Source: Phlebiopsis flavidoalba (Eukaryota > Basidiomycota > Agaricomycetes > Polyporales > Phanerochaetaceae). Taken from it: 64,000 bases of DNA. The notes beneath the pieces were generated by a model. It ran no database searches and had not been told where the DNA came from. It saw only the letters and a list, made by a program, of their open reading frames with translations. The number at the start of each line of letters is the position of its first letter. Position 1 is the stretch's first letter. Location: NCBI GenBank assembly GCA_035772785.1, contig JAOCPU010000008.1:805138-869137 (forward strand), given 5' to 3'. Made by a program: the position numbers and the translations under genes. Shown one piece after another: positions 1 through 14,280 of this stretch.

Positions 1-468
1 AGTGACACGTCTTAGCTATGATTGAGCAATTTATACACAGTGCGCACTAATCGGAGAGAACATCTTCTGCCTGGATTTGAGCTGAGCATGTACTTCAATC
101 CCAACCACAACGGCCCATCCTGGCCAACGTGATATCGCGACTAGCGGCCTAGACGTGGAGTTTATGTCGCGAAAGCCATCCTTTCAATATATGGAGGTCT
201 GTGTCCGACATGAACGAACATGAGAGGATTTGCTAGAATGGCTCGATGATTGGCCATTGGACGTGACTGACCGGCTCTTCGGCATTCACCGAAGAGACGT
301 AGTACGCCTACTGGGATCCGCTCACGATCCTTTGTCTCACCGACTCTTCACTCTCATCTCTGACAGACCACTCTAACGTTCTTCTCGTCAATCCCCAATA
401 AACCCAGAGAAATCGGGCTCTTTTACTTGACGGATTTCCAACTACCAACAATTGAGCTCGCTAATATA
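1..468. other. Upstream region of PAP1, no gene seen
   Basis: No reading frame of convincing length or similarity is present on either strand. The stretch probably holds the promoter and 5' untranslated region of the poly(A) polymerase gene that starts at 469, plus the end of whatever lies outside the window. No TATA box or other clear element was picked out. Confidence 0.4.
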
Positions 469-2916
<2,448 letters not shown>

Positions 2917-3942
2917 AGATGTACTCATCACTCATTACCACCCGCAACTGCTTTTAAGAACTTCTGGGTAAATGCAGGCAATACTGTCGCCTGACGTTTC
3001 CTCACAAGAAGTCCGACTGGGTTGGTCTACATGGTTTCGCATAGTCGCCTCTTACGACTCCTTCACGGCCTACTTTTCATAGGTCATTCGCACCCAAGCT
3101 GCCACGCCGTGTCACGGTATCAAAAAAAAAAAATTTTGGTGCCCAACGCTCAGCCTCCGAAGTGATTCACGACAAATGGGCCTGGCGTATGGAACGAACA
3201 ACGGTATGGGTGAAGCTTGCGCAACAATCACCCCCAGTGGAATGTACAACAGACAAATGTATCAAGGACCCCTCGCAATTTACCGCTCCACTCGGTGAAA
3301 ACGTTGCGACTATACGACTCCCGTCAATGCATCGTAGTACGAAGCTTCACCGTCTTCCTGCCAGTCGCCCGGGCATACAAACCAGTGTACAAAGCATAAG
3401 TGCCTCAGACTTATCCGTCCTCTCGAGGAGATCGGCTCTCTTGCTTATCGCTCCTACCTGACCGAAACGTGATACTGGTTCATTCGCATTCCGTCAGCGA
3501 CTTGGGTCTTCGGTTGTCCACGTAGGTTTCAGTTCTTTATCTTCAATCTCCGGTTGGACTTTGTTGCTTTTTCCCCAATTCCACACCAACCTTGTCCCCG
3601 TTCTTGTATCTGTACGACAGAATTTGCCTCTGTATTGTACCAACAGAAACTTTTTTATGGCAAGTTTTAGTTGGTAGACGGTTCATCTGTCATATATGTT
3701 CAACGAGTGTAGGGTGCCAGTGAGGTCGGCAAGACATATGAGGCCTAGTAAACTACAAGCAAAATATTCAGATAAGAGAATAAGTGCAAGATATCCATAG
3801 AATAGCTAGTGTAGGGTCTAGACATGGTTGCAAATGCGAACACGATAGAAATGCGAAGATACAAGCCTAAAAAACCACACAAATCGACAAGAGATAGAGA
3901 TGAGACAAGTGTACTGGGAGAGAGGTCCAAGAAAACAGACAG
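2917..3942. other. Convergent region between PAP1 and the beta-helix gene
   Basis: No recognised gene. A 12-base A-run lies at 3122-3133. A plus-strand reading frame of about 100 codons at 3162-3461 has no family resemblance I can name; it could be the variable C-terminal tail of PAP1 reached through frameshifts or introns, or untranslated sequence. From about 3470 to 3940 the sequence is more AT-rich and looks like two convergent 3' untranslated regions. Confidence 0.4.
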
Positions 3943-6035
3943 TCAAGCAGGGCAAGACCAGCATTTACAGCCGGACCTGCCCCATATTTTGACCGTACGT
4001 GCTCTGATCCGCCGCTGGCGCGCAACGGCCTTCAACGCCCGTTTGCGAATGAACCACGCCGCTGCGGCGAGGGCAAAGAATCCGACAATGACCGCGATCG
4101 CAATGCCCGCCTTCGCGCCGCCCGATAGGCCGCTGCTGCCACCCTCGGCCTGCGCGCCCGTGCCTGAGCCCGTCGGACTCTGTTTTGCTCTCTTCCCGTC
4201 ACCACTTACCTTCTTTCTTCCTAATCCCTGCCCCCCCGCCGCAGGGCTCGGGTTGCCGCCGCAACGGCCAGAAGTCGCCGCCGTCGGGAGGCAGATGCAC
4301 GTGAGGCCGTCGGCGTCGGTGATGTTCTGGAAGTCGAACTGGGACGGTGGAGGACTGGACGTTGCTCCAGTGCGATGACGAAGGGCGCGGGCGTCGGTGT
4401 TGTGTCCGTGCTTGTGCAGTTGGGCCCCCGGGCGCCGATGAAGGAGGTGTTGCCGATCATGTCGTTGTTCTCGACGGTGAAGTTGACGGCGGAGGAGATG
4501 GCAATACCGTAGCCGAATGCGTCCCCGTCAGTGTGTTGTTCAACACTGTTCCTGACTGGCTGACGTTCGTGCCATACTGGTCACCGAACCATGTGTGCGG
4601 GGGCCGATGGCAATGCCAATCCTGATAGTTATACGCATTAATAGATGCAGTTCGATGGTCAAACGTTACTCACTTGATGATAACGTCGTCATCATTGGTG
4701 CCCTTCGTCTCGGAACCCTCGGGCTTCTCGGTTGAGAATCCACCGACTATGCGGTTGTTGCGCACGATCGTGTTGGTATAATTTCCTTTCCATGGGAGGT
4801 AATCTACCAGGTTGATGCCTCCAAGAAGGGTATGCTGCACATACAACGTTCAGTTTAAATCAAGAGAACCAAGACAGAGTAGCTTACAGTCTCAACCCAG
4901 ATGGTGTTGTTTTCGACAATGTGACCAGGCGCGTCCAAAGAGTACAATTCCACCATCCTAAAGCGATTGTCAGCGAGCGTCTCACGCGTATGTCAAATGT
5001 CACTACTCACAGTAGGTTGTTGACAGTGGTTTGTTCCAGACATGGACTGTTCTGGCAACTGGACACTGATGCCGCCGTCTGCCCATTGCTGGAGACAAGT
5101 CCCGTGCCCGCAAGGTCACCAATAAAAAAATCGTTGTGACGGACGGTCGCGTTGTTACACGAGAAGGCTCCTTCGGCAATGGGTGTAGAGACAAGACCAG
5201 CTACGCGGGTCATATAGGGAGTGGACGTATTCGATGAGCTGGTCCGGAATTAGACCCGCCCATTTCGATATTCGCACCGCCATTCGTGGGCGAGGCTCCC
5301 GCGCGCGTGCCATTAATCTAGAGAGAGTTTAGAGCCGCAAGACGCGAACGGCCGATGGCTGACACACCTGAATGTTACGCAGCTTAACACCACCGGCGTT
5401 CTGGCATGTCCCGTCCACAGCCGTGGTGTGTCCCCTGCCCGTCGGACACAGGTCCGTTCACGACGAGTGTTGCGCGTTCATCTCCTGTTGGATATCCGAC
5501 CGTGCTTATCTCTTGGTTTGGCGACCAGAACTGGATGGGAGCTTGGATGAGATACTGTGTGCTGGGGCATAGAGGTAGAATGTAGCCAGGTCCAGAGGTG
5601 TTCAGTAGAGTGTTCAGACGGTCGGTGAGTGGTGTTGGCTGGGTTTGCTGGTTCACAATCAGCACGAGCATGGAGGATGTGGTCATCCCTACAGCGTGTT
5701 GAGTTTTAGTCATGAAACGGCACAGCGAACGGGATTCGCGGGCGTACCGTGCAAACAGCTCTTGATGGTTCGGCAACATGCCGTCTATGAAGAAAAGAAG
5801 ACGCGCTGTGTCTGCTCATGGTGGGCTAGCAGCAGACGGAAGGGCTGGGAGAGAAAGGAGAGGGGGGTAGTTATGATGAAGAGAAAGTAGGGAAGTAGGG
5901 ACCGTGGTGGCCGGCTGGCCGAGAGTGGCGCTGCAAGCTGGCTGACCGCACGCAGATTCCACGAGCGACGGAAGCTTGAGGCCGCGGTGGTGCAGAGGAG
6001 AGCAAGAAACAGCGCGAGGCCGTTATCGTTGCAAA
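3943..6035 (-). CDS. Secreted right-handed beta-helix (pectate-lyase-like) protein with C-terminal membrane anchor
   Basis: Likely a cell-surface parallel beta-helix protein; substrate unknown. An N-terminal hydrophobic stretch (LALFLALLCTTAAS, about 5985-6025) looks like a signal peptide; the exact start codon is unclear because of a frameshift. The middle reads GPGYILPLCPSTQYLIQAPI (about 5530-5590), then GTCQNAGGVKLRNIQ, then repeated Asn-rich coils such as ENNTIW, IVRNNRIVGGFS, VLNNTLTGAFGYGIAIS and VENNDMIGNTS between about 4920 and 4440. This is the regular pattern of the pectin-lyase-like fold, with many N-glycosylation sequons. After a low-complexity linker comes a transmembrane helix (AGIAIAVIVGFFALAAAAWF, about 4045-4105) followed by a basic tail (IRKRALKAVARQRRIRAR) and a stop at 3943-3945. 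Several short introns interrupt the gene. Enzymatic activity cannot be judged. Confidence 0.8.
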
Positions 6036-7006
6036 TTATACGGCAGGGAGGTGGTTGACAAGTCTGGCCATGGACGCTCTGCGTACCCAGCCTAGCTTAG
6101 CTCAGCGCTCGCCGTTTGAACATCGTCTCCCGACAACACTTGGCGACACGCTTGAGACAAGCCCCGAGACATCATACGCATTTTACATTTCACGACTCTT
6201 ACTGCAGCTCATATCCTTTCGTAGAATGAGCATTAACACCTTGTTATCAATTTCCTGGAGGTAACAGAAGCTTTGGTGTGGCCTTCGATTCATTTGGCGG
6301 CTAACTGCTCAGGGCAGATGAACGCCATCCTGCCGAGTCGATCGCACCGGCCAAGCACTTAACGCAACACGAGGCGGCCCTCTTCACCGAGACTTTTCAA
6401 GACAGTTACATACAGGCCTACGGCTCGCTAGCATGCTTGTGCAATGCATGACCGTCGACTTGGATCTCGGGCGATAATAAGCATGTTGTTCAAGCGCAAT
6501 GTCTGACTCGAGGCGCGACGCGTCTGAATGTCACAGAACGACGATCTACACCCAAGTCTCTCATGCACAGAACAACCCCTGAACCTTGGCATTTGAATTT
6601 GAACGTTTGAAACCTTGTAGCCTGCAAGCATTTCATGACTGACTGTCCTTCTCCGACTCGCATGATAGATAGTAAACCCTTTCCATGAGTATATCTGGAT
6701 CTGACGCGCCGAAAGTCCTTATCGTCATTCCAGCGCTGCGCGAGCAGTACGAAGATGGCTACCTTGTGTTGATGCTCCTGGACGCGGTTTGGGTATCTGT
6801 GTTTTGACTGCAGAATCCGTAAGAACAAGTAGTGCTTGAAGGACAAGGTAAACTTGATTGAGAAATTAAAGGTCTGCGTGACAGTATGTAGCGACCACGT
6901 GAGCGTTACTGTCACACCTGGCTCAAGCACAGCTGCTACTATAGACTCGCCACTCAACGTTTAACTCTCATACTTGACTTTGGAAACAGTCCTCTGCACC
7001 TGAATC
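6036..7006. other. Roughly 1 kb without a recognised gene
   Basis: The left part should carry the promoter of the minus-strand beta-helix gene and the right part the promoter of the plus-strand Csn12-like gene. A minus-strand reading frame of about 155 codons (6490-6957) opens at TTG, not ATG, and resembles nothing I know. It could be a fragment of a hypothetical gene or chance. A short plus-strand frame at 6055-6264 is also unsupported. Confidence 0.4.
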
Positions 7007-8759
7007 ATGCCAATGAACTTTTTGCGACATTTCTCCAACATCTCGCAAATGCACTGAGTGAAAAGAAGGGTCTCGAGCTTGCGTATTTGCTAAGCCCAAG
7101 GGAGGACCATGGAAAGACTATCCTCAAGGAGTTCCGCAATCCGACCGTGAGTTTGTAGTGTTGCCCGACCCTGTCCCACAATAAACGAACTATAAGGACG
7201 TCAGCAACAATCCCTCTCGTACTACAAAGGCAGTATGGAATCGCCCTGGGATGAGATTGCAATACAATACGTACTTGTAATCAACCATGTAGCCAGAAAC
7301 AGGGCTACTGAGGCGTTCAAAGAAGAACTTCAACTTGTCTCGTGAGCACATTCAATCGTGCTTTAGACAGCTTACCAACTTACCGTAATGCAGCTTATTC
7401 TTCCGCTACTTTACGTCTGACACTGGCTGGACTCTTCCAGCTTTATTCTCCATCTTGCGCGATCTCCGTGACCTGGCCTGCGACGTGCGTTGCGCGTGTA
7501 TACTGAGCGGAGCTTCACTCACGCAAATCAATTACAGGCAGACCTCCAAGTACTGCAGAATGAACAGCCTGGAGCCGTCAGCAACATGGAAGAGGCTGCG
7601 AGAGTAATCATGAAGGCATTCACCAATTGTGTTACCGATAGGTACGTCCTACATGCTGAGCCATGCAAATACTTGTCGCTCATAATGAATGGTAGGCAGT
7701 CACCATATGCAGAATCTCGCAAATGGGGCGTATATTACGTTGTATCGCTAATCCTCAAATGTTACTTCCGGGTACAGTGGCTTCCTCGTATTCGGATCGT
7801 CTCCCGTCAAGCTCACAGCTGTTCAACGCCAGATAAAACGAATTTCCTTGGCTAAGAACATTCTCCGTGCCATCGACGCCAAATCCTGACATACCGCCAC
7901 TGTCCTGGCATACCCCAGATCTCATCAAGTGCGTTGCATCCCTGTATGACGGGACCCCTCTAACGTTCCTTGTAGGTAACTTACAGATACTTCATTGGAA
8001 TGCTCGGGTTCTTAAATGAAGATTTTGCCAAGGTATAAGTATTTTGACTTCTCGTGCAAGCTGCACTGCTTTTGACAGCGTATCCCTAGTCTGAACAGGA
8101 GCTGACTCTTGCATTCTATAACTGCCATAGAGATGCCCGTCGGAATCAGAGTGGGTTGACTCCAAACCCCGCCCACTACACCAGCTCACCTTCGGCACGC
8201 CCTTCATAGACGTATTTTGACGTACCTGATACCGCTTCGCATATTACGCGGGCATTTGCCTTCACAGGATTTACTGGAACGTTTTTCCCGTGCTCGAGGA
8301 TCTGTTCTCGCCGTTCCTGGACTCTATAAAAAAGGTGATATAGTCTCGTATGACGCCGCTCTAGAGCGATTAGAGCACCGCCTCGTTCAACTGAACCTCC
8401 TTCTCACCGTTGAGCGGGGCCCGAGAGCTGTGCATTCGAAGCCTATTTAGAAAAGTGTATGTCCTCCCCTCCTCAATGCTGTTCGCTATGCTTAGTGCTG
8501 ATGCGGTCGTGACGGGCTTTTAGCTGGAGCGTTTCCGGTAAGAGTACGCGTATTGCCATTGGCGGATTTCCATGCGGCTTTGCGGCTATCTGGGATGGAG
8601 GTTCCTATGGAGGAGGCAGAGTGTCTAGTCGCGAATATGATCTACAAGGGCTTCATGAAGGGGTATATCTCGCACGAGAACGCAAACGGTAGTGTGCTCT
8701 CGGCTACTAATGCCTTCCCTCGACTAGCTGATCGATTGTCGCCATATTCCATGGCATAG
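7007..8759 (+). CDS. CSN12: Csn12-like PCI-domain protein (Thp1/PCID2/Csn12 family)
   Basis: PCI proteins of this family act as scaffolds, in yeast Csn12 with the COP9 signalosome and with mRNA processing complexes, while the related Thp1/PCID2 belongs to TREX-2. Conserved stretches appear in order: FATFLQHLANALSEKKG and LAYLLSPREDHGKTILKEFR (about 7018-7145), SYYKGSMESPWDEIAIQYVL (7220-7276), LFFRYFTSDTGWTLPALFSI (7395-7455), RDLRDLACDADLQVLQNEQP, MEEAARVIMKAF, SRKWGVYYVVSLILKCYFRV (7713-7772), the C-terminal PCI part TYLIPLRILRGHLPSQDLLE (8222-8282), YDAALERLEHRLVQLNLLLT (8350-8410), ADFHAALRLSGMEVP and NMIYKGFMKGYISHE (about 8630-8683). The start is placed at an ATG at 7007 followed by a one-base frame slip; an upstream exon is possible. 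The stop is at 8757-8759. Csn12 is preferred over Thp1 because of the overall pattern, not by alignment. Confidence 0.82.
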
Positions 8760-9040
8760 CACGTGTTACCTGGTATAGCATCGCCATATTGATTATTACC
8801 TTTGTCATTGTGGACTTTGTCTCCGCTACATTGCTCTTCTGTTTGTCTGTAGTCAGTATCGATACCTGATCGTGGTCGTTGTGAGTCGACCTTGGCCTTG
8901 AATGTATTGCTGTGCACTGACATAGAAACCTAGATTTTCTGGAGGTAACCGGGCCACATAACCTATTTGGCAGTGCTGATCTATAAAATGCACGAGCTGG
9001 TCGTCGGTTGTTGAACACCATCAACCACTTGCCTCGCATT

Positions 9041-10147
9041 ATGTCTTCCTACACCTTCTCTGCCGACTCTGGCGAAAAGTACGGCAGCTGTATCACCCAC
9101 GGCGACAAAAAGGGGAACCCCTCTCCCCTAGGCGATGAGTTGTTTTGTGACCCCCCCACCAGCGTACGAGAAGCAACAAGATCTAGAGTCGAGGGAACGC
9201 CTCAAGTACCTTCAACGATTCGATACGGTAGTTCTCATGGACGATTCTGGTTCAATGACTCATCTCTGGGCTGAGGCATGCTTACATTTGTTACGCCACA
9301 ATGGCCAATTGCTCATTCTGCTCTAGGCCAGGACTGCTTGCATACACATCGCTAGTATTGCTGCGCAGCACGACGACGATGGCATCGATCTTCATTTTCT
9401 CAATCATAGAACATCCTACTGCAATCTCAAGGTGAGTCAAACGGGCTGCAGGTGCCCACACGAATGATCGCATGATAGATACGTTGCTAGAAACGAGTCG
9501 GACGTGAGCAATGTATTCAGCCAAGTCGCACCAAGGGGAGCTACACCACTGGGGGCCAGCTTGTCGAACATCATGTACGACTACATCCGAAGTTACCAGG
9601 TGAACTCCACGAATCCGAAGGTAGCAAGAAACGTAAAGGGAGAGGGAAAGGGAAAGGTGGCCTATTCGGCACACTGTTCCGAAAGAGTGACGCAAAGGCG
9701 ACCCGGACAATCGCGACAGGCATGAAGCCCATGAATCTTATTGTCTTCACCGGACGGGGCGCCCAGTATGTGACTGCTGTATTTCCTCGGATGATTTTCA
9801 GGTGCTTAGTGTATTGCAGGTGACGATGTGATGGAGCCCCTGGAAGAATCTTGAAGAGGATGGACACCCTCGACATGCCATACAATCAGGTACGATGAAC
9901 TTTGATGCATTCTCATGTTACGCTGATCGAAGTTCTCTAGATTTGTGTGCAGTTTGTGCAGATCGGTAACAGCGCGGACGCCACCGAGTTTTTGAAAGAT
10001 CTGGACGACAACATGAACGAAAACCTGCGCGATATCATCGACACTGTCAAGTGGTGCGACCGTAAGGTGTCTGATGTGGACTTCGTCGAGAAGATTCTCC
10101 TCGGCGGGATGATTCGTAAGATCGACAATAATGAGACTCACCAATAG
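9041..10147 (+). CDS. von Willebrand factor A (VWA) domain protein
   Basis: A cytosolic VWA-domain protein; such domains bind partners through a metal-ion site, but the partner is unknown. The start MSSYTFSADSGEKYG is at 9041. An N-terminal extension with a PPPAYEKQ motif leads into the VWA core: the first beta strand and MIDAS motif FDTVVLMDDSGSMT lie at about 9218-9262, FLNHRTSYCNL near 9400, a threonine-containing loop GATPLGASLSNIMYDYIRSY near 9535-9597, the strand MNLIVFTDG near 9730, and a C-terminal part with ICVQFVQIGNSADATEFLKD and FVEKILLGGMIRKIDNNETHQ up to the stop at 10147. A strongly basic Gly/Lys/Arg stretch (about 9615-9690) is inserted between helix and strand. Short introns fall at about 9290-9330, 9430-9490, 9770-9825 and 9890-9945. 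The gene ends only 118 bases from the stop of the convergent gamma-tubulin complex gene. Confidence 0.85.
9612..9690 (+). other. Basic Gly/Lys/Arg insert within the VWA domain
   Basis: In the VWA gene, the codons after SYQVNSTNPK give a run of Lys, Arg and Gly (GSKKRKGRGKGKGG) followed by LFGTLFRKSDAKATRT. The stretch lies in a loop position between two core VWA segments. It could be a nuclear localisation or RNA/phosphoinositide binding patch, but that is inference. Confidence 0.6.
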
Positions 10148-10265
10148 GACCTATTCCTTGCTCAGCAGCCGTCAACCAAGACCTGATAAAAACTCCTTGT
10201 TTATGTCCTTTCATATTTACTCCAAATTCTTATCATCGGAGGTAGTAGTAGTCATGGGGAAAGTG

Positions 10266-13200
10266 CTACTGGTCCCAATCTTCCAACGAAAATGCGAACA
10301 CTCGCCAAAGATCGACGCAGCCTCCCCGGTCCCGCCGGCCAGCCCTTCTACACCACGCCTGATGAACCGGACTAGAGCATCCAGCTCAATCGACATCTTG
10401 TCCAGCCGAACAGTGATGTCTCCTTCGCTGAAAGAAACATCGGACCCTGCTAACGAGTAGTCAGCGTGTGGAATCGATTCGTCTTCGGCATCCGTGTCGC
10501 TTTCGGATGAGTGTAGCGAATGGAGTGAGCGACTTTCGGAAAATCCTATGACATTTTTCCGGAGTCGCCTGAGTCGCCGGCTACGATGAGGCTTGATGGG
10601 GGTTATGGATTGTCGAGACACATCGTGGGTGGCGACAGATCCCGTGTATGCTATGAATGAATCACTAAAATATAGTGCCAGGTCGAGTATCGAGATTTAT
10701 AGCGCGATGGAGTTGTACAGTCTATGCGGATATTGATCAATGCTCGATACTGCTGACATAGCTGCTCATGCTTACTTGAGAACGGAGAAGACAGCGGGTC
10801 TCCAATTCTATACAGGCTACAAAATAATTCTCCTGAGCATAGGATGAAAATGAGTGCAAAAGCGGACGTACTGGTCATCATGCAGGCCCAGAATATCATC
10901 GAGTGAAGTTGTTTTTTTCGCAAGGATTCATGCAAAAAACGAGAACTTGATCGTGCAGAACCTTTGCCGGAGTTTAGCCTGTATATGGCATCCATTAAAT
11001 GCAAGGGCTTACGTTTGTGCAGATAAAGTTCAAAAGTACAACTGGTGAAGAGTTTATCAGGCGTGCAAACATCGAGAAATCCGAGAAAAGCTACTCACTT
11101 GACAAACCAAGATAGCTTCCCGCGCATGGCATAAAACATTTTCATCTCTCTCTATCAAGGTGAGGCTCGTTGGAGCGCCTAACTAGTATCCTCTCCAAAG
11201 CATGCTTCGCCCGTCGGATTTGCAACAAGAATACGAAATATGGTCGAATACACCTGTGTTGCCCGAGGTCCCCAAATGTACGTCAAGGGAACGGTACCGC
11301 GTATTCAACGGATAGTCCTTCCACCGCGCGGACTGTGCGGCTATTGGTCTTGTCTTTGCTGCCCCGGTACAAAAGGCGGACAAGGGAAGGGTCGAGCCAT
11401 GTGGCGTGAGAAAGAACATCCCCGAAAGCGGTGGTTAAGAAAGTGGAAGTCGCTCCAAGATTGGGGACCGTCCATCTGGGTGTAGCATTAATAACTGCTG
11501 CGAAGGTATACGATCGAGAAGATTCGTACCCGAGCAAAGAGAACGTCTAAGAAGTTCGACATGATGTCCCTTTCCCCGCATCAAATAAAGCTCCTCGATC
11601 GCCGTAAGGTGAGTCCAGAAATCGCAGTCGTCCACAAGCACTTTACTCAATGTCTGTTCTGGCAAAAGCGTGCATGGCTCAAGTAGATCTTCATATACCA
11701 GTCTCGAGAAGTCGTCGGAAGACATTCGCAATGTGGAGTCGGTTATTCGCTGATCGTTCCAGATGACCAGATGCCAGCAACGTCCCAAGGCTCCTCCAAT
11801 TACCAAGCCATTTGACTCCCGTGTTTTCTTCGACAAGAGGCATACCTAGAGCATGGAGCAGACCTATGGCTTTCCCAGCGGCCAGAATGTGAGAGGCTGT
11901 GTAACGCAGAAATGTGGGTACTGAAGACGCTCTTTCAATGTCGTCGTCGTTGTTCCTGAGCATGAACCCGTCGGTCCAGAAGTCCGGGTCAAGCAAGAGT
12001 AGCTCATTGTCTTCGATAAAGAACTCTTCGCTTAACTGTGTGCGAAGTCCTTGAGGACAACCTGCGACCACTATGTCTCGGGGATTGGCAAACCGTCTTT
12101 GAGCCAGCGGTAGACCATCCGCCAAAGTGGCTCAGCAGTATCGCTGAAGACTCTCAGCAAGGCGTCCGACGTGACTCCGTCCCCCATCGAGGAGTAGTCT
12201 TGCATCTTCTGCAATAGCGAGTCCAGAAGTAACGCGGTGCTCGCTGCAGGAGGCATCCGCTTTGGCATGTCTGGAAAGGTCCACACACCCAGGTTTGGGT
12301 CCGTAGCCCGTGTTACCTTTTGGGCAACGCTTTGGGAGAGGTTCAAGAGAACTTCGAAATATCTCGGAGAATTCCTCGCGAAGCGATTTCTCTAGCTCCA
12401 ACAGGCTGATTATGTGTGTCGGCCCATGGCTAGTCTTCACCCTGCAGATCCTTTCTTCCCGATCTGCGCACCATTGGTCAAAAGATCGAACCAGCTTGTC
12501 AATCGCTTCTGCGAACGCTTCGAACGTCCGAGTGTTCCTTCGCGATACGCTGAATGAGAGCGTCTGGGGTGCTTTGATATCCGTCTTGGGAGGCTTGTCT
12601 AAACATCGCTGCCACAAAACGGCGCAGATGCTCTACTTGGGTCGCGATATGAGAAAATGACGCCAGCACGGACTCTAATGCAGATGGCGTTAGATGGAAA
12701 CAAACTTGGGGGGCGTGCGGATGGGGCTGATAGTCCTTGAATAATGACACAGTGCACGTACTCCGGAGCACTTACCGCAAAACGCATTGCATCTTCACCC
12801 CCATTCGACCAGATTATAAATAGATTGTGTCGACCTTGGCAGCCCTATGAGCACTTCGCGCCACTGCGTCGTGTTCGGGTATATGCTTCGTCTGTCGATC
12901 TCGTGAGAAACTGCATGTAGCCCAGCAATAATCAATACGACCTTGCGTAGAGAACTGTTGGGGTCGATTGCACGTTGAAATGCCGGCTGGGGACCTACAA
13001 ACATTGTTATTAGTTAGTGAATTTATCAAAGGAATCATTGCTCATGCAGTGTACCTAACGTTGAAGGGTCTCCGATGTTGAAAGCACGGTCGCTTCGTAC
13101 GTTACTTCGCCAATCTGATCTCCAATATTGCAACGCTTGGAGGTTCTCAACCTCGTCCCTGTGACTGTAAAGTTCAATTTGCCTCGAAATTTGATCAGGG

Positions 13201-14280
13201 GTATCGTCGGGGTTGGTAGTCTGACGCGGAGGAGTGGTGGGCGGTAAATCGAGGTCGGAATTTGTGTCCCATGAGGAGAATCCATCGTCGAGGTCTTCTG
13301 GATCATCGTCCCAGGCAGAGAGGGGGTGATGGACCACTACTCGTAGATCCGCCGTCTATGTCGCCTTCGTTTTTACCCCGCACGAACCCCGGGGGTAAGC
13401 CATAGGCACCTTCCCAATGCTGTCCTTCGAATGGCTCTTCCGTAAGAATGTGTGACCATGTCAGGTGAGATTTAGCTTTGCCGGGATGCTCTATCAAGTC
13501 CAAATACTCTTCAGCGTAATTGATGGTATCCACGTCTGGGGGTTGAGAGAGCATGAGCTCAATGGAACCAGTTAGACCAACGTCTGATACGGGAAGAGAA
13601 GCTATGTACCAAGAAGTGCAGATGGTTCGGAAGTCGAGATGCCTAGAATACCCATGATTACTCAGACAGATGATCGTAAGGGAGGCGACTCACTAGGATC
13701 TCTGCGTCTAAGTCTGTGTCTCGAGATGCTTCCGCTTTATATCTTTTATGAGCGGCTTGTAGCGCATCTGCAAAGTGTGTCCTGCGATTTAATGCGCGCT
13801 TTCTTTCTGGACATGCCTAATTTGAGAGTTCTCACAAGCCCGAGTGACAAATCTAGATGAGGGCTCACCCTAGTAACTGTCTCTCGATAGCAGATGGGTC
13901 TACGCTTCCCGCAGGACGCGACGTTTGGTCGAGATTCTTGGCGACGTGATCGACGAGATGTGGAACTTCGTCATCGACACTCTCCGGCTGAAGACCCGTC
14001 AATTTCGTGACAAGTGATTGATATAAAGGATTGAGTCGGGGGATTGTCTTGTATTCGAGCGCAACGAGATTCTAGAACCTGGTCGATGAGTGGTCCGTGA
14101 TTCAGCACGAGAAGCAGCGGATAGCCGGTTTGTAGCGCTTGCACTTGAGGGTGGTCTGGCGTGTGTAACGACGCACTGGGACGATGGACGTGCAGACGCG
14201 CTAGAGGGAGGTCTCATAAAAGGGCTCGCACTTCCTGGCCGAACTGATGCGCTAGAGGGCGGTCTTCGATGGTGATCCAT
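10266..14280 (-). CDS. Gamma-tubulin complex component (GCP5/GCP6-like, Spc97/Spc98 family)
   Basis: A gamma-tubulin ring complex subunit that nucleates microtubules at the spindle pole body. It starts with MDHHRRPPSSASVRPGSAS (ATG at 14278-14280) and a Ser/Pro-rich repeat region, then VDDEVPHLVDHVAKNLDQTS (about 13910-13970), TINYAEEYLDLIEHPGKAKS, GQHWEGAYGLPPGFVRG (about 13380-13440) and DEVENLQALQYWRSDW. The GRIP1-type part has AFAEAIDKLVRSFDQWCADR (about 12455-12515), SLLEKSLREEF-like sequence, DALLRVFSDTAEPLWRMVYR and WLKDGLPIPET (about 12070-12180), then EEFFIEDNELLLLDPDFWTD (about 11970-12030) and HILAAGKAIGLLHALGMP. The C-terminal end has KMSIELDALVRFIRRGVEG, LAGGTGEAASIFG and, after one extra base, VFAFSLEDWDQ with a stop at 10266-10268. 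The family is firm; GCP5 versus GCP6 is not settled. Many frameshifts and introns. Confidence 0.85.
14141..14265 (-). repeat. Imperfect repeats encoding RPPSSASxRP in the N-terminus of the GCP gene
   Basis: Three copies of a short unit occur at about 14135-14157, 14195-14214 and 14247-14265 (plus-strand core GCGCTAGAGGG[A/C]GGTCT in two copies, a diverged copy in the third). On the minus strand they encode RPPSSAS followed by ATN, ARP or VRP. The region is probably disordered and could be phosphorylated. Confidence 0.75.
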
